Shown here piece after piece: positions 60,527-64,000 of a DNA stretch of 64,000 nucleotides; position 1 is the first letter of the stretch; each line of letters begins with the position of its first letter. The notes beneath the pieces are model-generated. The model did not search any database, was not told the DNA's origin, and saw only the letters and a list, made by a program, of their open reading frames with translations. The position numbers were made by a program, and so were the translations under genes. The stretch spans positions 141,828-205,827 of the forward strand of contig NZ_PYBV01000030.1 of assembly GCF_003205615.1 (NCBI RefSeq). Reading direction: 5' to 3'. This DNA comes from Micromonospora arborensis. Its GTDB lineage: Bacteria > Actinomycetota > Actinomycetes > Mycobacteriales > Micromonosporaceae.

Positions 60527-62152
60527 CTACCGAACCCGTAGCTGCTGGTGGACCGCCGCGGCGGGGGCGTAGTTCGGGTCACCGGAGTAGGCGACGTGCA
60601 CCGGGTACACCCCTGCCGACAGCCCGGTGGTCGGCAGTTTGACGACGGCTGCGCCGCCGGTCAGCGGAACCGCCTGCGTGGTGCCGCCGAAGGTCACGGC
60701 GATCTCACCGGTCACCTTCGGAGCCTTCTCGTGCTTGGCCTGTGCACGCACATCGACGTCCAGCGTGAACGTGCCACCGCGTACGACCGACGCGGGTGTG
60801 GCTTTCGCCTTCACCACGACTCTGGCCGTGCCCGGAGGCGTGTCGGCGCCCGACCACAGGTAGTCCCTCGCGAAGATCGTGAACAGTTGGCCCGCCGTCA
60901 TCCCGTCGTGCGCGCCGGGGACCTGGGTCGTCGCGGCGGTGAACCCGTGCGCCCTGAAGTTGTTCGCGATGGCGTTCTGGGCGTCGAGGCTGCCCTCGAA
61001 GACACCGTTGCCGAGGAACACGAGGAGGTCGTCGTCCCCGACCGCGTCCGCGATGTTGTCGTAGTCCGCTGCGGTGAGGGACGGGTTACCGGAGAAGTGT
61101 CCATAGAAGCCGAACGTCGTCGGGTAGTTCTTGATGACGACGCCACCGGTCATCCCGCCGTAGGAGAAACCGGCGTAGGCACGCCCCTCCCGCTCGGTCG
61201 AGACGTTGTAGTTCGCCTCGATGAGGGGAAGGATCGTCTGGACCAGGTTGTTGGCGGCGTTGGTCTGGTTGTAGGAGGCGAAGCCGAGGCTGGTACCCGT
61301 GAAGTGGTTCCCCATGGTGACAACCACGGTGGGCTCGATCTCGCCCCTGGCCGTCATGTTGTCCAGGATGTTCGGGACGTTCGCCGGGACCATGAAGTCG
61401 GTCTCGTCACCGAAGATGCCGTGGGCGAGATACGCGACCTTGTACGGCTCGGCGCGGTCAGGATCGTAGTTGGCCGGCAGGTAGACGCCGAGGTAGTGGC
61501 CGCTGTCGCCCAGGATCGTGGTGTAGGGGACGTACTGGACGGTGCCCCGCTTCGAGGCGTCCGCCATCGGCAGCTCGTAGGCGGCACGCTCCTTCAGCAC
61601 CGGGTCGTTCTGCTTCTTGGCGTACGGCACGTACACGGTGTCGAGAACGTCGTTGTTCCGCACCCGGAACGAGGACTCACCCGGGGGCCGAGGGGCCGTC
61701 GAGGCGGGATCCCAGATGCGCTTGTTCACCCAACCCTGGGTTGGGTCCCAGACCCGGTACCAGTAGCTGAGGCCTCCGGCGTGCAGCGGGACGGAGACCG
61801 ACCAGTTTCCCTTCGAGTCCTTCGTCATGTCCCGGAGGAACTCGGTGCCGCCAGCGTGGTAACGCCCCGGCTGCCACTCCTCCGGCTGGTACCGCGTGGT
61901 GCCGGTATCGAGGTCGAGCAGCGTCAGGTCGCCGGCAAGGCGTACCTGGGTGGCGTTGGGGTTGTGGTAGACGAACTTCACCGTGTACCCGGTCGGTGAA
62001 CCGCGATCGGCGATGACGGTCGCACCTTGGGCGGCCGGGGGCCTGCCTGCGGCGGCAGCCGGCGTGGAGCAGATGGTGCCTGCGCCGAGTGACATGATCG
62101 CGAGCAACGAGATCGCACGGCTGAGCCTGCGTCTTCCGATCGCTTTCCTCAT
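60527..62152 (-). CDS. Secreted esterase D/enterochelin-esterase-like protein
   Basis: A 541-residue exported hydrolase. Signal peptide: RAISLLAIMSLGAGTICSTPAAAA. An N-terminal E-set/CBM48-like domain (about 50-160; VKFVYHNPNATQVRLAGDL, WYRVWDP) precedes an esterase D domain (about 170-430; YLPANYDPD, VAYLAHGIFGDETDF, RAYAGFSYGGMTGGVV with nucleophile Ser in GFSYGG, VPGAHDG with the likely His) and a C-terminal Ig-like_3 repeat (about 440-541; VYPVHVAYSGDPNYAPA). ATG 62152 has GAGGGG upstream. The architecture resembles carbohydrate esterases (feruloyl or acetyl-xylan type) more than siderophore esterases. Fits with the GH6 cellulase as a polysaccharide degrader. Confidence 0.85.
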   Translation of the reverse strand: MRKAIGRRRLSRAISLLAIMSLGAGTICSTPAAAAGRPPAAQGATVIADRGSPTGYTVKFVYHNPNATQVRLAGDLTLLDLDTGTTRYQPEEWQPGRYHAGGTEFLRDMTKDSKGNWSVSVPLHAGGLSYWYRVWDPTQGWVNKRIWDPASTAPRPPGESSFRVRNNDVLDTVYVPYAKKQNDPVLKERAAYELPMADASKRGTVQYVPYTTILGDSGHYLGVYLPANYDPDRAEPYKVAYLAHGIFGDETDFMVPANVPNILDNMTARGEIEPTVVVTMGNHFTGTSLGFASYNQTNAANNLVQTILPLIEANYNVSTEREGRAYAGFSYGGMTGGVVIKNYPTTFGFYGHFSGNPSLTAADYDNIADAVGDDDLLVFLGNGVFEGSLDAQNAIANNFRAHGFTAATTQVPGAHDGMTAGQLFTIFARDYLWSGADTPPGTARVVVKAKATPASVVRGGTFTLDVDVRAQAKHEKAPKVTGEIAVTFGGTTQAVPLTGGAAVVKLPTTGLSAGVYPVHVAYSGDPNYAPAAAVHQQLRVR

Positions 62153-62604
62153 CTGAGCAACCCCTCTGTGGTCGTGTGGCGTCCGGCGGTGGTCGGTACT
62201 CAGTGGACAACGGACTCGCTAAATCGAATTAGCAAGGGGAGTGTGGCTGGGTGCGCTCGTCGATGTCAAGATCCGTCGCCGCCGTCCGTGTCATTTCGGC
62301 TTGGTGCCGCTGGAGCCAGGGAGCAGCCGACGGGCGGTGCTCCTGGCCGCCGGGGGATGCTCGCCGGGTGCTCGCGGCAGCCCGAGGTCGACAAGAGCGC
62401 TCAATATCTCCCGCGGCGGCCCGCCGATCTTCCTGACCCCGACCGATCTCCGCAGTGCTCCTGGCCCTGGCCGTGGCAGCGCTCGTTCTCGCCGTCGTCC
62501 CGGCGATCCACCGAAAACGCGAGATCGTGTTCGCCGAGGAGGAGTAGGAGTCGGTGGCTCCCCGCCTCCTGGGCGTCCTGCGCCTGGGCGGCGGGAGAGG
62601 GGGC

Positions 62605-62636
62605 AAAAGAAAAGGCAGGAGATCTGACTCCCTGCC
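62605..62636 (-). terminator. Rho-independent terminator facing left
   Basis: On the minus strand GGCAGG.GAG and CTC.CTGCC form a stem (62614-62636) followed by TTTTCTTTT (complement of 62605-62613). There is no minus-strand gene to its right within the window. Confidence 0.6.
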
Positions 62637-62659
62637 ACTTCTAACATATAGCGCACCGG

Positions 62660-62691
62660 GGGGCTTGCGGCAAGACCCGGGTCTTGCCGCA
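62660..62691. promoter_or_regulatory. Rifamycin-associated element (RAE)
   Basis: GGGGCTTGCGGCAAGACCC followed by its mirror; TGCGGCAAGACCC (62666-62678) and its exact complement (62679-62691) form a 26-bp perfect palindrome. It matches the element reported upstream of rifamycin-inactivating genes in actinomycetes and lies 105 bp before the phosphotransferase start. Confidence 0.85.
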
Positions 62692-62795
62692 GAATCGGCG
62701 GCCGGATACGGCACCGACCAAAAACGGGGGTACGACGTGGGCGGGTTTTCAGCCAGTGCGGCGCAGCGGCACGCGGTTGCCGCGGAGGTGTCCCG

Positions 62796-64000
62796 ATGAC
62801 CGAGCAGTACGTGTTGGATCTTCAAGAGGTTGACGAGACGCAGGTCGCGCTCGTTGGCGGCAAGGCCGCGAACCTGGGCGGGCTGTCGCGGATCGACGGC
62901 ATCCGTGTGCCGGCTGGCTTCTGCGTCACGACGGCCGCCTTCCGGCGGATCATGGCGGAAGCGCCATCGATAGAGGATCGGCTCGATCAGTTGTCGCGGC
63001 TGAACCCGGATGACCGGGAGGCCATCCGCACGCTCAGCGCGGAGATCCGCCGCATCATCGAAGGGATCGCCATTCCGGCCGATCTCGCTGCGGCGATCAC
63101 CCGTCCGCTCGCCCTGCTCGGCGAGCAGGCCGCCTATGCCGTGCGGTCCAGCGCGACGGCGGAGGACCTGCCGACGGCCTCCTTCGCGGGCCAGCAGGAC
63201 ACGTACCTGAACGTCGTGGGCCCGGCAGCGATCCTCCAGCACGTCGGCCGGTGCTGGGCTTCGCTGTTCACCGAGCGCGCCGTGACCTACCGCCTGCGAA
63301 ACGGCGTCGACCACCGGAAGACCCACATGGCCGTGGTCGTGCAGCAGATGGTCGTCCCGGATGCGGCAGGCATCCTGTTCACTGCCGACCCCGTCACCGG
63401 CAACCGGAAGGTCGCCACCGTGGACGCCAGCTTCGGCCTCGGCGAGGCACTGGTCTCCGGACGGGTGAACCCGGACGTCTTCAAGGTGCGTGACGGCGAG
63501 GTCGTCGCCAGGACGCTCGCGGCCAAACAGCGTGCCGTGCACGCCCTGCCGGACGGCGGAACGCAGGAGGTGACGATCGACCCGCAGCGGCAGGAGCAGC
63601 CGGCGCTGACGGATGCGCAGGTCGTGCGGCTCGTGCAGCTCGGGCGGCGGATCGAGGCGTACTTCGGCAACCCGCAGGACATCGAATGGTGCCTGGCCGA
63701 GGATGACTTCCAGATCGTGCAGAGCCGGCCGATCACCACGCTGTACCCCATCCCCGCTGCCAGTGACCAGGAGAACCGCGTCTATCTCTCCGTCGGCCAT
63801 CAGCAGATGATGACCGACGCCATGAAGCCACTCGGGCTCTCCATGTGGCGGCTGACGGCCATGACACCGATGCACGAGGCCGGCGGGAGGCTTTTCGTCG
63901 ACGCCACCCGGCTCCTGTCCTCGCCCACGAGCCGCGCCGGCTTCCTGAAGATGTCGGAGAAGTCCGATCCGCTGACCAGGGACGCGCTGGAGACCATCCT
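62796..64000 (+). CDS. rph: Rifamycin phosphotransferase (partial, runs off window)
   Basis: The first 401 residues of a dikinase-like enzyme that inactivates rifamycins by phosphorylation with ATP. The ATP-grasp N domain is intact: LVGGKAANLGGLSRIDG, VPAGFCVTTAAFRR, AVRSSATAEDLPTASFAGQ, GILFTADPVTG, SFGLGEALVSGRVN and DIEWCLAEDDFQIVQSRPITTLYP. The following HQQMMTDAMKPLGLSMWR opens the rifamycin-binding domain and separates RPH from PEP synthase, whose sequence differs there. The swivelling His domain lies beyond the window. ATG 62796 has GGAGG 9 nt upstream. The RAE palindrome upstream indicates rifamycin-inducible expression. Confidence 0.93.
   Translation, partial: MTEQYVLDLQEVDETQVALVGGKAANLGGLSRIDGIRVPAGFCVTTAAFRRIMAEAPSIEDRLDQLSRLNPDDREAIRTLSAEIRRIIEGIAIPADLAAAITRPLALLGEQAAYAVRSSATAEDLPTASFAGQQDTYLNVVGPAAILQHVGRCWASLFTERAVTYRLRNGVDHRKTHMAVVVQQMVVPDAAGILFTADPVTGNRKVATVDASFGLGEALVSGRVNPDVFKVRDGEVVARTLAAKQRAVHALPDGGTQEVTIDPQRQEQPALTDAQVVRLVQLGRRIEAYFGNPQDIEWCLAEDDFQIVQSRPITTLYPIPAASDQENRVYLSVGHQQMMTDAMKPLGLSMWRLTAMTPMHEAGGRLFVDATRLLSSPTSRAGFLKMSEKSDPLTRDALETI

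Larger units (their letters stand above)
62153..62795. other. 643-bp intergenic region upstream of rifamycin phosphotransferase
   Basis: No convincing complete gene. The stretch 62455-62547 (+) encodes VLLALAVAALVLAVVPAIHR and a short REIVFAEEE tail from a GTG with no ribosome site, just after an in-frame stop; it looks like the membrane end of a decayed transporter. A minus-strand terminator (62605-62636) and the RAE palindrome (62660-62691) follow. Confidence 0.5.

Noticed and set aside
62291..62656. 121-residue minus-strand ORF near the rph upstream region
   Set aside because: It runs through a terminator hairpin, is Pro/Arg-rich and lacks a ribosome site.

Overview
The window is GC-rich (about 70% or more), dense in genes with strong third-position GC bias, and uses GTG and TTG starts freely. 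TetR, MarR, DUF574, CU044_5270 and TIR-NACHT-WD40 families, a GH6 cellulase and rifamycin phosphotransferase together point to an actinomycete, most likely Micromonosporaceae (Micromonospora-like). That placement is inference from gene content. I see no rRNA, tRNA, CRISPR array or insertion sequence.

Layout. 65-3658: a DUF418 membrane protein, a divergent TetR regulator and a BBE-type FAD oxidase. 3945-11459 (minus strand): an eight-gene organosulfur acquisition operon (flavin reductase, SsuA/C/B-like ABC transporter, NtaA/DszA-like monooxygenase, aldo/keto reductase, SsuE-like FMN reductase, SsuD-like monooxygenase). It is headed by a promoter and a 31-codon apparently leaderless ORF with five Cys codons in its last 13 codons, the hallmark of a cysteine-responsive attenuator. 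11591-12946: secreted GH6 cellobiohydrolase. 13206-27268: a cell-surface locus with a DUF916-like membrane-anchored protein, a 3.9k-residue secreted protein (lectin-like, Fn3, Ig and 21 DUF11 repeats), a small membrane-anchored DUF11 protein and a WxL-like secreted protein. 27469-29177: ECF sigma factor with a CU044_5270 partner. 29395-32810: a methyltransferase, then a tight operon of a 2-TM protein, a cupin-like protein and an inositol-monophosphatase-family protein. 32851-34101: ArsB/SLC13-type permease. 34188-39977: an NLR-like conflict protein (TIR, dead calcineurin-like domain, REase-like domain, NACHT, pentapeptide repeats, 15 WD40 units). 40001-42353: a frameshifted DHA2-type MFS exporter and its divergent TetR regulator with a clear operator. 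42411-46187: DoxX-like protein, a catalytically dead trypsin fused to ten FG-GAP repeats, and a DUF574 methyltransferase.

46205-54387 is a MurNAc salvage locus: symporter, AnmK and an FAD/Fe-S D-lactate dehydrogenase on one strand, MurQ divergent, and a DD-peptidase-like serine hydrolase next to it. MurQ releases D-lactate, which explains the dehydrogenase. 54519-62152 holds accessory genes: MFS exporter with an operator over its start codon, two esterases, an NmrA-like/MarR pair with three palindromic sites, a truncated response regulator and an alpha/beta hydrolase. 62660-64000: a rifamycin-associated element followed by rifamycin phosphotransferase, which runs off the window.

No single organising element unites the window. 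It is a mosaic of accessory modules (nutrient scavenging, surface display, conflict and resistance). The best candidates for under-described biology are the NLR-like protein with its pseudo-phosphoesterase, the actinobacterial WxL-like/DUF11 surface locus, the three-gene 2-TM/cupin/IMPase operon and the poly-Cys leader of the sulfur operon.
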